NCBI GenBank assembly: GCA_019359765.1
Contig: JAHHGU010000001.1
Coordinates: forward strand, 124,001 to 188,000
Reading direction: 5' to 3'
From: Aphanothece sp. CMT-3BRIN-NPC111
Lineage (GTDB): Bacteria > Cyanobacteriota > Cyanobacteriia > Cyanobacteriales > JAHHGU01
Length of the DNA: 64,000 nucleotides
In this document: positions 34,417-44,156 of the stretch, piece by piece
How the letters are laid out: each line of letters starts with the position of its first letter
Numbering within the stretch: the stretch's first letter is position 1
Position numbers and translations under genes: made by a program
The notes under the pieces: model-generated
The model's database searches: none
Told to the model about the DNA's origin: nothing
The model's input: the letters and a program-made list of their open reading frames with translations, nothing else

Positions 34417-36474
34417 CTACCTCGGCAGGGAAGAGGACTGGGGCGTTACGGGTGGGAACGGCGGCTGCTCAAGTTTGGGCAAGCGATCGCGGAACCGTTG
34501 AAACCCATTAGGGTTGAGTACCGACCAAGCGGTTAGCCCAACAGCACCACCACCGATTAGCAGCGCCAGTAACCCCAGCGCCCTCACCAAGCCTTTGAGC
34601 CAAAGTTGATTGGGAGCCGCCGCCGGTTTTGTCTCTTCCGCCGCTACAGGTTCAGCATCCAAAAGCGGCAAAGATGCTGGAGCAAGCTCTGAAGACATAC
34701 TTGGTGTATGAACAATGTTTGTGTTTGTACTGCCGATTTCCCCAAGATTGAGTAGCACCGGATGTTCAAAGGAAACGCGGCAATAAGTCAGGACAACGGA
34801 CGTATTATCATGACCATTCTTTTGATTAGCCAATTCGATTAAAGATTCGACAGCTGATTCTACGGACATCTGACCTGTGAGGATTGGCTCAGCGTAATCT
34901 CTCCAGGATTGCTCTACCAAGTTATTGTCACTGAGGCCATCAGAACAAAGCAGCAGTAAGCCGTCTTCTTCCAAAATTAATCGCTGTATATTTGGACGCA
35001 GGAACTCAGAATCCCGCGTCCCCATTGCCTGGGTGAGGGCACTGGCCTCCGGTAGCTCTAGCGCCTGCCGATAAAGACTCCGCCCCATCCGCACTTCCCG
35101 CGTTGCCACATCATCGTCAACCGCTAGCTGCTGGCAATAGTGAGGAGTTATCCAGTAGGCGCGGCTATCTCCAACATTGGCAATGTAGAGTTCATGAGAA
35201 TTGCCAGTACCATTTGGCGTCTCTACCTGCTGAGGCAGCTGAAGTGCCATCATCAGGGTTGTACCCATACGTCGCCGCGACTCTCGCCCTTGTTGGTCAT
35301 TTCGGGCGGCAATTAAGTTATTTGCCACGCGAATAATTGCCGCTAGTTGCTCCTCCACAATATCCGGTGTGATGATTTGATGATCTGCTGCGACTTCTGA
35401 CAGTATTGCCTTTACCTGGAGCTTAAGGGACAGCACCGCCAGCTGGCTGGCAACTTCCCCTCCCTCATGACCGCCAATCCCATCACAAACAATTGACAGG
35501 TGGGTTATCAGTGGGTCAATCGGCTCAGTTACATCTGCTGGGAGATCCGACGCTGTGGGATAGCAGCTGTCTTCATTGTGTTGGTGCATAGGGCCGGGAT
35601 CTGTGGCACCAGCAACCCGCAAGTGCAAGGGCAACTGGGCTGCCTGCTCTATCAACAGCTGGTTCAGAGAGCGGGCGATCGCGCTAACGGAAGCATCCTC
35701 TGCTTGCATCTGCTGGTAAATTTCTTGCAGTTGGTTATTCACAGGAGCCTGTGCCTCCCTAAACCAAGATGCCCAAACTGCCCCCAGCGGTTGCAGACTT
35801 AGTTTATCTGGTGATTGGAAAAGCGCCGTTCCTGGAACCTCTACGCCTCTTGAGTACATCGCCGCCTCAGGGGATACACCGTTGCCATTGTCTCCCAGCA
35901 CGTCTGTATAAAGTTGCCTCAGTCGTACTCGCCATCCTTCAACCCGCAGATTCTCCGCCACAAATAAGCTAGAAACTACGCCTTGTTCCGCCAAAGGCTT
36001 CCACAGTTGTAGAATTTGCCACAGCCAGTAGACTTGCCGCACCGCCGATGCCTGATGCCACGCCTCCAAAATTGATGGAATTAGCTTGCCAGAGGCATCC
36101 ACTGGCACGTTTTCCAGCAAGAGAATCTCCGCCAGTGTTGATTTCTCATTCAGCAGAGCATATCCATACACTTCTGGTATATGGAGGCGTTGGGGATACA
36201 GGCGCAGGTAAGGGACGATGGCATCGGGCAGCTGCTCAGGCACATGGGGCGTGATATCTGGGCGCGTATCCAGCCAAATTTGCGGTGCAACAACCTGGTA
36301 TCTGTCTTCCACTAACGTTCCGGGTGGTATCTGCGCCCCAACTGGGCTGGCTGCCCAGAGATAGCGATACTGTAGCGGTGTTTGACAATTTTCGCAAAAC
36401 TTGTGACCGAGCGGATTGAGCGGGTTAGAACAGGCTGAATTCGGGCAATGAATTAGTGACTCGGAACGGTTCAT
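34417..36474 (-). CDS. PP2C-type protein phosphatase with N-terminal zinc ribbon and C-terminal membrane anchor
   Basis: A 685-residue protein. Residues 9-33 form a double-Cys zinc ribbon ('CPNSACSNP...KFCENCQ'). Residues ~50-260 resemble a degraded kinase-like lobe ('GTLVEDRYQVVAPQIW...EILLLENVPV') without catalytic motifs. A PP2C domain follows, with metal ligands in 'AGATDPGPMHQHNEDSCYP', 'VCDGIGGHEGGEVAS', 'NVGDSRAYWI', 'LLLLCSDGLSDN' and 'KNGHDNTSVVL'. A membrane helix near 640 precedes a Pro-rich tail. It likely dephosphorylates Ser/Thr kinase targets at the membrane. Confidence 0.88.
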   Translation of the reverse strand: MNRSESLIHCPNSACSNPLNPLGHKFCENCQTPLQYRYLWAASPVGAQIPPGTLVEDRYQVVAPQIWLDTRPDITPHVPEQLPDAIVPYLRLYPQRLHIPEVYGYALLNEKSTLAEILLLENVPVDASGKLIPSILEAWHQASAVRQVYWLWQILQLWKPLAEQGVVSSLFVAENLRVEGWRVRLRQLYTDVLGDNGNGVSPEAAMYSRGVEVPGTALFQSPDKLSLQPLGAVWASWFREAQAPVNNQLQEIYQQMQAEDASVSAIARSLNQLLIEQAAQLPLHLRVAGATDPGPMHQHNEDSCYPTASDLPADVTEPIDPLITHLSIVCDGIGGHEGGEVASQLAVLSLKLQVKAILSEVAADHQIITPDIVEEQLAAIIRVANNLIAARNDQQGRESRRRMGTTLMMALQLPQQVETPNGTGNSHELYIANVGDSRAYWITPHYCQQLAVDDDVATREVRMGRSLYRQALELPEASALTQAMGTRDSEFLRPNIQRLILEEDGLLLLCSDGLSDNNLVEQSWRDYAEPILTGQMSVESAVESLIELANQKNGHDNTSVVLTYCRVSFEHPVLLNLGEIGSTNTNIVHTPSMSSELAPASLPLLDAEPVAAEETKPAAAPNQLWLKGLVRALGLLALLIGGGAVGLTAWSVLNPNGFQRFRDRLPKLEQPPFPPVTPQSSSLPR

Positions 36475-36656
36475 AAGTTTAACAACTTTTATAGAAAAAC
36501 ATTAAATCAGACTAGGAACTTAAAAATTGCAGCCTGTGGAAGCGAAATCTATCAATTAAGTGTTGTAGTAAACAAAAAGGCAGGATAGTTATCCCCATCC
36601 TTCCTGGCTAGAGTGAAGTAGTTGATTCTACTAAATGCATTAACTGGGAGGTCAAT

Positions 36657-37154
36657 ATGTCACTGAATCCCACGGGGATATGGTTTCTGGCAGGGGTCGG
36701 ACAAGCTTTACCTATGGCATTCTCTCTCAGCCCAACTGTGTTCTGGTTAGTGGCAGGGTGTGTGCTTTGCTTGATAGAGGTTGCTGTGCCAACAGCTTTT
36801 ACCGCCTTCCTGATGGGAATAAGCGCCTTTTTAGTAGCTGTAGTTGCTCTTCTGTTACCATTGCCGATGGCTTTACAGGTTGCTCTTTGGATGGGTTTTT
36901 CCATTGCTTTTGTCTTCCTAAGCCATCGCCTGATGCCAAAGCGTAAGGCGATCTCGATTCAGGATGCAACGGAGGCTCAGACCTTAACAGAGATTTTGCC
37001 AGGGCAGACAGGTCGAGTGCTATACGAAGGGAATTCCTGGCGGGCTACTGGTGAAGAGCTAACCCATGCGATCGCGCCCAACCAAAAAGTTTATGTTGTC
37101 GGGCGGCGAGGAACTACCCTAATCGTGGTTTCCGATAATTTATTGGATTCGTAG
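36657..37154 (+). CDS. NfeD family membrane protein
   Basis: A 165-residue protein with several membrane helices ('TVFWLVAGCVLCLIEVAVPTAFTAFLMGISAFLVAVVALLLPLPMALQVALWMGFSIAFVFL'). A C-terminal OB-fold follows, 'LPGQTGRVLYEGNSWRATGEELTHAIAPNQKVYVVGRRGTTLIV'. GGGAGGTCAAT precedes the ATG. NfeD proteins pair with stomatin-like SPFH proteins, and one lies 47 bp downstream, so this is a standard nfeD-stomatin operon organising membrane microdomains. Confidence 0.92.
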   Translation: MSLNPTGIWFLAGVGQALPMAFSLSPTVFWLVAGCVLCLIEVAVPTAFTAFLMGISAFLVAVVALLLPLPMALQVALWMGFSIAFVFLSHRLMPKRKAISIQDATEAQTLTEILPGQTGRVLYEGNSWRATGEELTHAIAPNQKVYVVGRRGTTLIVVSDNLLDS

Positions 37155-37201
37155 TTTACAGGTTTTAATTAATCCACATTCACTCAAAAACGAGGTTCAA
37201 G

Positions 37202-38185
37202 ATGGGAGAATTTTTGGGGTTAATAATATTTTTTGTTTTAGGTGGTTCTGCCCTCTCAGGAGTCAGGATTATCAAGCAGGGTGACGAAGCTTTAGTGGAA
37301 ACATTGGGTAAATATAACGGGAAGAAACTAACACCGGGTCTTAATTTCCTTGTCCCTGTTTACCAAAGAGTGTCTTTTCAAGGGAACATTCGGGAAAAAG
37401 TATTAGACATTCCCCCACAACAATGTATTACCCGTGACAACGTTTCTATAACCGTTGATGCTGTAGTCTACTGGCGCATTCTTGATATGGAGAAAGCCTA
37501 TTACAAGGTAGAAAATCTCCAATCAGCTATGGTGAATTTAGTACTGACGCAGATACGGGCTGAGATGGGGCAACTAGAACTGGATGAAACCTTTACAGCC
37601 CGTTCTCAAATCAACGAAATTCTGTTAAGAGAATTAGATGAAGCCACCGATCCTTGGGGGGTGAAGGTGACGCGGGTAGAACTGCGAGATATTATTCCCG
37701 CCAAAGCGGTGCTGGAAGCGATGGAATTGCAGATGTCAGCAGAACGTAGGAAGCGGGCATCAATTTTAACCTCTGAGGGCGATCGCGAATCAGCAGTTAA
37801 TAGTGCTAGAGGTAGAGCCGATGCACAAGTTTTGGAAGCCGAAGCCCGTCAAAAAGCTGTAATTCTAGAGGCAGAAGCTCAACAAAAGGCGCTGATTCTT
37901 AAAGCCCAAGCCGAACGCCAGCAGCAGGTTCTTAAAGCCCAAGCTATTGCTGAGTCCGCAGAAATTATTGCCCAAAAAATTAACAAAGATCCCAATGCCC
38001 ACCAAGCCCTGGAAGTTCTGTTTGCCTTGGGTTATCTAGATATGGGAGCCACAATTGGCAAGAGCGACAGCAGCAAGGTGATGTTTATCGATCCCCGTAG
38101 TATCCCAGCAACTTTGGAAGGCATCCGCTCTATAGTAGGAGACGGAAATAAGCCTGATTTTTTAGATTTAAGGAAGGAAAGTTAA
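37202..38185 (+). CDS. SPFH/Band 7 stomatin-like protein (paraslipin)
   Basis: A 327-residue protein with an N-terminal membrane segment ('[17 protein letters not shown]'). The SPFH domain follows ('[27 protein letters not shown]', '[25 protein letters not shown]'). A long Ala/Glu/Gln-rich coiled coil ('[33 protein letters not shown]') ends in a '[15 protein letters not shown]' tail. It scaffolds lipid-raft-like membrane domains. It is the second gene of the nfeD operon. Confidence 0.93.
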   Translation: MGEFLGLIIFFVLGGSALSGVRIIKQGDEALVETLGKYNGKKLTPGLNFLVPVYQRVSFQGNIREKVLDIPPQQCITRDNVSITVDAVVYWRILDMEKAYYKVENLQSAMVNLVLTQIRAEMGQLELDETFTARSQINEILLRELDEATDPWGVKVTRVELRDIIPAKAVLEAMELQMSAERRKRASILTSEGDRESAVNSARGRADAQVLEAEARQKAVILEAEAQQKALILKAQAERQQQVLKAQAIAESAEIIAQKINKDPNAHQALEVLFALGYLDMGATIGKSDSSKVMFIDPRSIPATLEGIRSIVGDGNKPDFLDLRKES

Positions 38186-38187
38186 TT

Positions 38188-38325
38188 TATAGCAATCCTT
38201 CAGTAGGGGCACGGCAGTGCCCCTACTTTTAGCAATTAGCTTTTAGCAAACATATAGTTATAGCAGTAGTTCTGGGTGCATGGAGGCTCGTGCCGATTGT
38301 CAAGCACCCTTATGGCAACTGCTAT
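38188..38325 (+). repeat. Dispersed intergenic repeat, copy 6 of 7, with a nested TAGGGGC palindrome
   Basis: This copy runs from ATAGCAATCC to GGCAACTGCTATA and includes GTGCATGGAGGCTCGTGCCGATTGTCAAGCACC. The palindrome AGTAGGGGCAC-GGCA-GTGCCCCTACT (38202-38227) is inserted near its left end, showing one repeat nested in another. Confidence 0.75.
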
Positions 38326-38424
38326 AACTGCGGGAATTTACCGCTTCGCAGAGTTATGAGTTTTAAATTAAAAATTAATAATTCAAAACTCAAAACTTAA
38401 AACTCATAACTTTTGAACCAACCT

Positions 38425-39519
38425 TCATTTTTCTGCTCGCAATACCGCCCGCATCCTTCGCCAGACGGTAAAGCTTAAAAGGATAATGATGCTGCTAGTG
38501 GAGGCAAGAATCACTAAATTACTCATGCCTTGCATTTTCATAGCCAGCCAGTTGGAAACCAAGGTAATTGTCCAAAGGACGAACGCCGCCCCACGCTGCG
38601 AGAAACCCCAAGCCAGTAAGCGATGGTGCAGGTGGTCTTTCCCAGGAGTACTAAGGGGGTTTTTCCCTGCACTCAGCCGTCGTACAAATACCTGAGTGGT
38701 ATCTAACACTGGCAATAGCAAAAACAGCACCGTGGGCACTAAGGCAAACAGTGTCGTCACTTTGAGGTTGCCTAAAATACTGGTCGCAGCTAGCACGTAA
38801 CCTAAAAAGTAGGCTCCGGCATCCCCCATGATGATGTGCGAGGGGTGGAAGTTGTGCCGCAAAAAGCCTAGTGCTGCCCCACCTAGTGCCGCCAGCAACA
38901 ATGTCGCTGCTGCACGGGGTTCAAACTGCGCTGAAACTGCTAAAAGGCTCATGGCGGTGATAAAGCTGACCCCTCCAGCCAAGCCGTCCATACCATCCAT
39001 CAGGTTGATGGCGTTGGTGATGCCTACCACCCACAGCACTGTGAGCAACATCGAGAGTATGGGGTCGATGGGAGTGCCGAAATTCACTTCGATGTTGGTG
39101 CCGCTAGCAATTAGCAAAAGTGCCGCTAGAATCTGAGCCGACAAGCGAAAAAGAGGAGGCAAACCGAACTGGTCGTCAATAAAGCCCACCAGCACCAAAA
39201 TGGAGCCGCCCAGTAGAATTGTCAGCACCTCAGCCAAGACGCCTTCAATTACGATTGGTCTCAAGGTGGTGGCTAATATGAGCGCGGCTATCACCCCAGC
39301 GTATATGGCTAGCCCTCCCGCATTGGGTAAGGGTTCTCTGTTAAGCCGCCGCGCGTTGGGTTGATCCGCCCAACCTACCCGCAAAGCAAAAGAGCGTACT
39401 GCGGGAATAAAACGATAAGTAACCACCCAGGCTAACAGAAAGGTGAAAACCACTGCCAGCCAGCCGGAACCGCTGGGGTTGGCAATACCGAGCGACTGAA
39501 GGAAGTCGTACAGATCCAT
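38425..39519 (-). CDS. WecA/MraY-type polyprenyl-phosphate GlcNAc-1-phosphate transferase (glycosyltransferase family 4)
   Basis: A ~364-residue polytopic protein with the family's catalytic motifs: 'GFIDDQFGLPPLFRL' (DDxxG), 'NAINLMDGMDGLAGG' (NxxNxxDGxDGLA), 'HPSHIIMGDAGAYFLGY' (GDxG) and 'DHLHHRLL' (HxH). It transfers a sugar-1-phosphate to undecaprenyl phosphate at the inner membrane, starting polysaccharide or glycan synthesis. I used ATG 39519 (MDLYDF). TTG 39531 is an alternative. Monocistronic by context. Confidence 0.9.
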   Translation of the reverse strand: MDLYDFLQSLGIANPSGSGWLAVVFTFLLAWVVTYRFIPAVRSFALRVGWADQPNARRLNREPLPNAGGLAIYAGVIAALILATTLRPIVIEGVLAEVLTILLGGSILVLVGFIDDQFGLPPLFRLSAQILAALLLIASGTNIEVNFGTPIDPILSMLLTVLWVVGITNAINLMDGMDGLAGGVSFITAMSLLAVSAQFEPRAAATLLLAALGGAALGFLRHNFHPSHIIMGDAGAYFLGYVLAATSILGNLKVTTLFALVPTVLFLLLPVLDTTQVFVRRLSAGKNPLSTPGKDHLHHRLLAWGFSQRGAAFVLWTITLVSNWLAMKMQGMSNLVILASTSSIIILLSFTVWRRMRAVLRAEK

Positions 39520-39884
39520 CTTCCTATTCAACCATTACTGCTAATGACCAACACCATCCTCAACAGTATAAGGTAGCTGGCTCAAATTAAACGTATAATC
39601 TACCACCGAGATTACTGAATTTCCGACTAATGTCATATGTAGTGCTTGTCTCGGGAAAATTTTGCTAAAATGTCGCGACCTAGAGCATTGTTGGGGATTT
39701 ATTCTAAAGTTCAGGAGATTTCCTACCTGCTTGAATGTCACCAATTAATGCGCGGCGCTCTCATCCTCTGACTTCTAGGCATGGGAAGAAAGCGCAGCGC
39801 CAATATAAAAACATTATTTATTTTCTTAAAATCTGAACATCATAAGGTAATGTTTTTGTACTCATGAAACAAGTTCTTACACAC
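39520..39884. other. Intergenic region between two minus-strand genes
   Basis: About 365 bp with no credible gene. A 67-codon minus frame (39541-39744) has no ribosome-binding site. A GCGCGGCGCT...AGCGCAGCGCC imperfect inverted repeat (about 39751-39800) may be a transcript end. Confidence 0.4.
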
Positions 39885-40961
39885 TTAATTGAGAACTTCG
39901 GACAACTGCCAAACCTTAATCGACTTATCCCCACTTCCACTAATGATGCTTTTCCCGTCCGGGCTAAAAGCTAAAGCATAAATTCCCCCTGCATGACCTG
40001 CAAAAGTGCGTATCAACTTCCCTGTCTTCAAATTCCATAGGCTAATTTCACGCCCCAAACCACCAGTGGCAAAAGTTTGCCCGTCAGGACTGATGGCAAC
40101 AGTATCAACACTGCCAATACCCATAGAGAAGTTGTGAATTAATTTCCTTGTTTTCAGATTCCACACCTTGACGTTTTTCCCATCAGTTTGTTGAAGTGCA
40201 CCTGACTGATGACTATCATCGTAACCACCATTAACAAGGGTTTGCCCATTGGGACTGATGGCGAGGGACAAAACTCTAGATGCTCGCGGCTCAAACGGGG
40301 GAGATGCCGGTGTTTGTGGAATCAATGTTCCCAGCCGTTTTCTGCTAATGAGGTTCCATAACTTGATTGTCCCGTCTTCACTGCCAGTAAACAAAGTTTT
40401 GCCATCAGGACCGAGAACCAGGGAAATCGCTTCAGCTTTCAGAGTGCGGCGCAGCTGACTATTCTGCAAGTTCCACAGCTTAACTGTCTTATCCCTACTG
40501 GCACTGGCTAAAGTTTGTCCAGTTGGGGTGATGACAATTGATGTTACCGCTGCTGAATGTCCAGTCAGAGTGTTTTCTAATTTCCCATTCTGCAAGTTCC
40601 ACAGTTTGATTGTGTTGTCGTCGCTACTACTGGCTAATGTCTTGCCATCGGGGCTAATGGCAAGAGATGTCACCTTTTCTGTATGTCCATTCAGAGTGCG
40701 GATGTTTTCTCCAGTTTTTAGGTTCCACACCTCGATTGTCTTGTCATCCCCACCACTAGCTAAAGTCTGTCCGTCTCGGCTAAGGGCTATTGCCCTCACA
40801 GGTGCTGTATGCCCAGATAGGGTAAGTTTTACTTGGCTGATTTGGTTGGTGCTGGGTTGAGAGTCAGCCTGGGCAGGATATATATAAATGGCACTGACAA
40901 TAGTTGATGCTGTCAAGGCGATCGCACTAAGAGCATTCCACAATCTAAGCTTTGGTGTCAT
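39885..40961 (-). CDS. Secreted or membrane-anchored WD40-repeat protein
   Basis: A ~358-residue protein with an N-terminal signal/anchor ('WNALSAIALTASTIVSAIYIYPAQA'). Seven WD40 repeats follow, e.g. 'LSGHTAPVRAIALSRDGQTLASGGDD..IEVWNL', forming a complete seven-blade propeller. Blade 5 is widened by an insert ('DDSHQSGALQQTDGKN'). Likely a periplasmic or lumenal protein-interaction scaffold. ATG 40961 is preferred to a TTG at 40976. No operon partner. Confidence 0.88.
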   Translation of the reverse strand: MTPKLRLWNALSAIALTASTIVSAIYIYPAQADSQPSTNQISQVKLTLSGHTAPVRAIALSRDGQTLASGGDDKTIEVWNLKTGENIRTLNGHTEKVTSLAISPDGKTLASSSDDNTIKLWNLQNGKLENTLTGHSAAVTSIVITPTGQTLASASRDKTVKLWNLQNSQLRRTLKAEAISLVLGPDGKTLFTGSEDGTIKLWNLISRKRLGTLIPQTPASPPFEPRASRVLSLAISPNGQTLVNGGYDDSHQSGALQQTDGKNVKVWNLKTRKLIHNFSMGIGSVDTVAISPDGQTFATGGLGREISLWNLKTGKLIRTFAGHAGGIYALAFSPDGKSIISGSGDKSIKVWQLSEVLN

Positions 40962-41270
40962 TGTGGCTCTTGCCAAAAGATGTTGTGTAGGTTTTGACTC
41001 AATTAAATATCCTCCTGTTCCGAATAAATTCCATACTCCCGGAGATTTTTAGAGAATCTTTCCCAGTCGGTAATTTTATGACCATTACCAGGAGAAAGAT
41101 TTGGCAAGTATTGAAAGTCCCCTGCCAGGTAGAATCGCTCTACTCCATAGGTTTATGGTGTTGCGACTAATATGGAAAATTAGGAATTGCTTTCTTAGTA
41201 ATTATTTGGCCACAATCCCCATCGGAAATCTCTTTGCGTCTCCTACTCTCCGCATCAGGAGCGTCTCTTA

Positions 41271-41678
41271 TTATTTGGTGGCATCACCCACAGCCTCAAC
41301 CACAGAGCATCGATCGCACAGGCCAAAAAATTCCAAGGTATGATAATAAATCTTAAACTGGTGAGAATGTTGCAACTCTGTCTCTAGCTGATGAACTGGG
41401 CATTCATTAATGGGAATTGACTCCCCGCACTGCAAACATGTCAGGTGGTGCTTGTCTTGCTGCACAGAGCTATAAAGGGATTCGCCGCTGGCTAAAGTCC
41501 GCACCTGCACTGCGCCTTCAAGTTTGAGAGCTTCCAAAGACCGATATACCGTTGCTAAACCCATATTTTGGTCGCGGCTACGTAATTCTACATAAATATC
41601 CTGTGCGGAGACGCCTCGGTTCAGGGTCTTGAGAAGGTTCAAAATCCGGTCTTGACTGCGCGTGCGTTGGGCTTTCAT
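41271..41678 (-). CDS. zur: Fur family metalloregulator, probable zinc-responsive Zur (FurB)
   Basis: A 135-residue winged-helix Fur-family protein: 'SAQDIYVELRSRDQNMGLATVYRSLEALKLEGAVQVR' (DNA-binding helix). The structural zinc site has CxxC pairs 'LTCLQCGESIPINECPVH' and 'FFGLCDRCSV'. The pattern is closest to cyanobacterial FurB/Zur. It represses zinc-uptake and paralogue genes when zinc-bound. Monocistronic, about 300 bp from its neighbours. Confidence 0.85.
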   Translation of the reverse strand: MKAQRTRSQDRILNLLKTLNRGVSAQDIYVELRSRDQNMGLATVYRSLEALKLEGAVQVRTLASGESLYSSVQQDKHHLTCLQCGESIPINECPVHQLETELQHSHQFKIYYHTLEFFGLCDRCSVVEAVGDATK

Positions 41679-41917
41679 ATTTCTTCTTCAGTGGAGACTT
41701 CCGCTATAAGCGCTTGGGAGAAGGGGATAGCAAAACGATGCCAGCGCATAAAATTCTCAGTTGTTAAGATTTTTAATCTTCTACAGGTTGTAGCCCATAT
41801 CGCTGACTGTTTTCAGGTGAAATCTCGGCATAGGTTAACTAATCGCGCCTCGTCCCGCCTTAGAATTAAGACAGCTGCCACATCTCAAGCATCATTAGAG
41901 ATCAATTAGGGTATCCG

Positions 41918-42196
41918 GTGAATCTAATATATCAAGCTCGAATCTATGTTACTCTCCATTCCTCAGTATTAGACCCAGCTGGTACTGCGGTACAGTCTGG
42001 GTTGGAGCATCTGGGATATGGCAACGTGGAACAGGTACGAATTGGCAAGTACATTGAATTAACCTTGAGTGCTTCCGATGAGAAAACCGCCCGCAAACAG
42101 GTAGACCGTATGTGTGACCAGTTGTTGGCGAATCCGGTAATTGAAAATTATCGGTTTGATTTAATTGAGGTGGCGGCGACCATGGGAGTGTCATGA
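41918..42196 (+). CDS. purS: Phosphoribosylformylglycinamidine synthase subunit PurS
   Basis: A 92-residue PurS with '[29 protein letters not shown]' and '[11 protein letters not shown]'. It is the small bridging subunit of the PurSQL complex in purine synthesis. The start is GTG at 41918 with AGGG upstream. Its stop overlaps the purQ start by four bases (ATGA), so translation is coupled. Confidence 0.93.
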   Translation: MNLIYQARIYVTLHSSVLDPAGTAVQSGLEHLGYGNVEQVRIGKYIELTLSASDEKTARKQVDRMCDQLLANPVIENYRFDLIEVAATMGVS

Positions 42197-42885
42197 TGAA
42201 ATTTGGGGTTGTGGTTTTTCCGGGTTCAAATTGCGATCGCGATGTTGCCTATGTCACCCGCGATTTGATGAACCAGCCAACGCGCATGGTTTGGCATGAA
42301 GAAACAGATATTTCTGACTTAGATGTGGTGGTGATTCCGGGGGGCTTTAGCTACGGGGATTATCTACGGTGTGGGGCGATCGCGCGTTTTTCTCCTGTGA
42401 TGCAGCGTGTTGTGGAACACGCCCAACAAGGTAAATTTGTTTTGGGCATCTGCAATGGCTTTCAGGTGTTGACAGAAACAGGACTTTTACCAGGGGCGCT
42501 GGTACGGAATCGGGATTTGCACTTTATTTGCGATCGCGTTTCTGTCAAAGTTGAACGCACTAACCTCCCTTGGACGCAAGCTTATCAAACAGGTGAGATC
42601 ATCACCCTACCCATTGCCCATGGTGAGGGTCAATACTATGCCGATGCTCATACCTTGTCAGCCTTAGAAGATAACGGTCAAGTCCTCTTCCGCTATCAGA
42701 GCGATCATATTAATGGTTCTTTAAATAATATTGCCGGCATTTGCAATATTCAGGGAAATGTGCTAGGAATGATGCCCCATCCCGAAAGGGCGTCAGATTC
42801 GATGCTGGGTGGCACGGATGGAATAAAACTTTTTGAGGGGTTACTGGTGGCGGCGGTTGGTGAAATCAATGCCATAGCAGTATAG
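42193..42885 (+). CDS. purQ: Phosphoribosylformylglycinamidine synthase subunit PurQ
   Basis: A 230-residue class I glutamine amidotransferase: '[20 protein letters not shown]', nucleophile Cys in '[14 protein letters not shown]', His/Glu in '[11 protein letters not shown]'. It releases ammonia for PurL. Overlaps purS by 4 bp. A second ATG at 42196 is equally possible. purL is not adjacent, and a dispersed repeat follows. Confidence 0.95.
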   Translation: MMKFGVVVFPGSNCDRDVAYVTRDLMNQPTRMVWHEETDISDLDVVVIPGGFSYGDYLRCGAIARFSPVMQRVVEHAQQGKFVLGICNGFQVLTETGLLPGALVRNRDLHFICDRVSVKVERTNLPWTQAYQTGEIITLPIAHGEGQYYADAHTLSALEDNGQVLFRYQSDHINGSLNNIAGICNIQGNVLGMMPHPERASDSMLGGTDGIKLFEGLLVAAVGEINAIAV

Positions 42886-43007
42886 CAATTAGCAATTAGC
42901 TTTTAGCAATTAGCTAAGAGCCGTTCCCAGTGAGAGCAGCACTTATGGGCGCATAGGGTTGAGGTCTATTGTCACTCTTCCCCTATGGCGACAGCTATAT
43001 AACTACA
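42881..43007 (+). repeat. Dispersed intergenic repeat, copy 7 of 7
   Basis: From TATAGCAATTAGC to GGCGACAGCTATA, including GGTTGAGGTCTATTGTCACTCTTCCCCTATGG. It starts inside the purQ stop codon and ends just before the next gene's start. Confidence 0.7.
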
Positions 43008-43018
43008 AGTTAATTAAT

Positions 43019-43720
43019 ATGAACTGGCTAGCTAATAACAAAAAATGGCTGCTAATTATCGCTGTTGTTCTAGCCATTGTGTGGGCAGGCATCAAATTTT
43101 TACCTTTAAACGACTGGTTTAGCCATCTTAGAGACTGGCTGACAACCCTTGGTTTTTGGGCGATGCCTGCGTTTATTCTTATTTATATTATTGCGACTAT
43201 AGTTGGCTTGCCAGCAGCTATTTTGATGTTGGTAGGAGGCACATTATTTGGCTTGGTTAGGGGTACAATTTCGGTTTCCGTAGCTGACACGCTGGGCGCA
43301 GGTGCCTGTTTTTTATTAGGTCGGACTGTAGCACGGAAACCGATAAAAAAATGGATTGCGAAACGCCCTCAATTTGCTGAACTCGATAAAGCGGTGGGAA
43401 AAAAAGGGTGGAAAATTGTATTTCTCACTCGCCTATCCCCGCTTGTTCCTTCTAACCTGCTGAATTACGGTTTCAGCCTTACTAAGGTCAATTTCTGGGA
43501 CTACTTATTTTTTACTTGGTTGGGGATGCTCCCGGTAATCGGTTTGTATGTGTACCTTGGCTCTTTTGGGGGCGGTTTCCTGAAGGGTGGCGGTGGTACT
43601 GGCAAACTAGCGTTTCAAGTGATCGGGTTGCTATTTACTATTGGGGTTGTTATTTACACAACCCGGCTAGCTAAGAAGACTGTTTCAGAAGCCGCTGACG
43701 AAGAAGGAAAAGCAAGTTAA
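43019..43720 (+). CDS. TVP38/TMEM64 (VTT-domain, DedA-related) membrane protein
   Basis: From ATG 43019 (MNWLANNKKW) the product has 233 residues with five or six membrane helices. The VTT core is present: 'GLPAAILMLVGGTLFGLVRGTISVSVADTLGAGACFLLGR' and 'FLTRLSPLVPSNLLNYGFSLTKVNFWDYLFFTWLGMLP'. Family members act in lipid scrambling or membrane homeostasis. An earlier in-frame ATG (42959) lies inside a dispersed repeat and is rejected. The 3' end overlaps the convergent next gene by 50 bp. Confidence 0.9.
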   Translation: MNWLANNKKWLLIIAVVLAIVWAGIKFLPLNDWFSHLRDWLTTLGFWAMPAFILIYIIATIVGLPAAILMLVGGTLFGLVRGTISVSVADTLGAGACFLLGRTVARKPIKKWIAKRPQFAELDKAVGKKGWKIVFLTRLSPLVPSNLLNYGFSLTKVNFWDYLFFTWLGMLPVIGLYVYLGSFGGGFLKGGGGTGKLAFQVIGLLFTIGVVIYTTRLAKKTVSEAADEEGKAS

Positions 43721-44033
43721 TAACTTGAACCATGCTGGGTGGATGCGCGATCGCCCAGAGGTTAATGCTCAAACAGGTGCTTGCCATCAGCAGCAGGATG
43801 TAGGTAGGAGGCATCACTACCCCAACCATGAACCAAGTCAATACGTGAAAAACCATCACTGAAGCGAAGATGTTGCCAATTCCAGCAGTTCGCCACACCT
43901 GAACTTGAGGGCGACGGAGGGCTGTGAAGATGATTGTCAGAATCGTAGCCAGCAAGTTGGCTGGAACCAGAAACGCACAGATGGCGACACAGTGGGTGCG
44001 TGAAAATTCACAAAGTGTATTGAAATCGAGCAT
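43671..44033 (-). CDS. Unknown membrane protein, convergent overlap with VTT gene
   Basis: A 120-residue protein with three or four hydrophobic helices ('CVAICAFLVPANLLATILTIIFTAL', 'IGNIFASVMVFHVLTWFMVGVVMPPTYILLLM'). I do not recognise a named family, although the 'LCEFSRTHCVAICAFLVPANLLAT' start looks like a conserved cyanobacterial hypothetical. Its last ~17 codons overlap the end of the VTT gene on the other strand. Confidence 0.65.
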   Translation of the reverse strand: MLDFNTLCEFSRTHCVAICAFLVPANLLATILTIIFTALRRPQVQVWRTAGIGNIFASVMVFHVLTWFMVGVVMPPTYILLLMASTCLSINLWAIAHPPSMVQVINLLFLLRQRLLKQSS

Positions 44034-44156
44034 TTAGGTATTTATGTCCAGTTACCCAATTTTAGCGAATTATACCTATAGCCGATCAATATAGGCTGTG
44101 GCGACGGGTGGGTTCTACTCGCATATAGCCTCAAGCAAATAAGTGCCTACCCTGTT

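Noticed and set aside
42959..43018. Upstream start of the VTT gene
   Set aside because: It lies inside dispersed repeat copy 7; the ATG at 43019 gives the normal family N-terminus.
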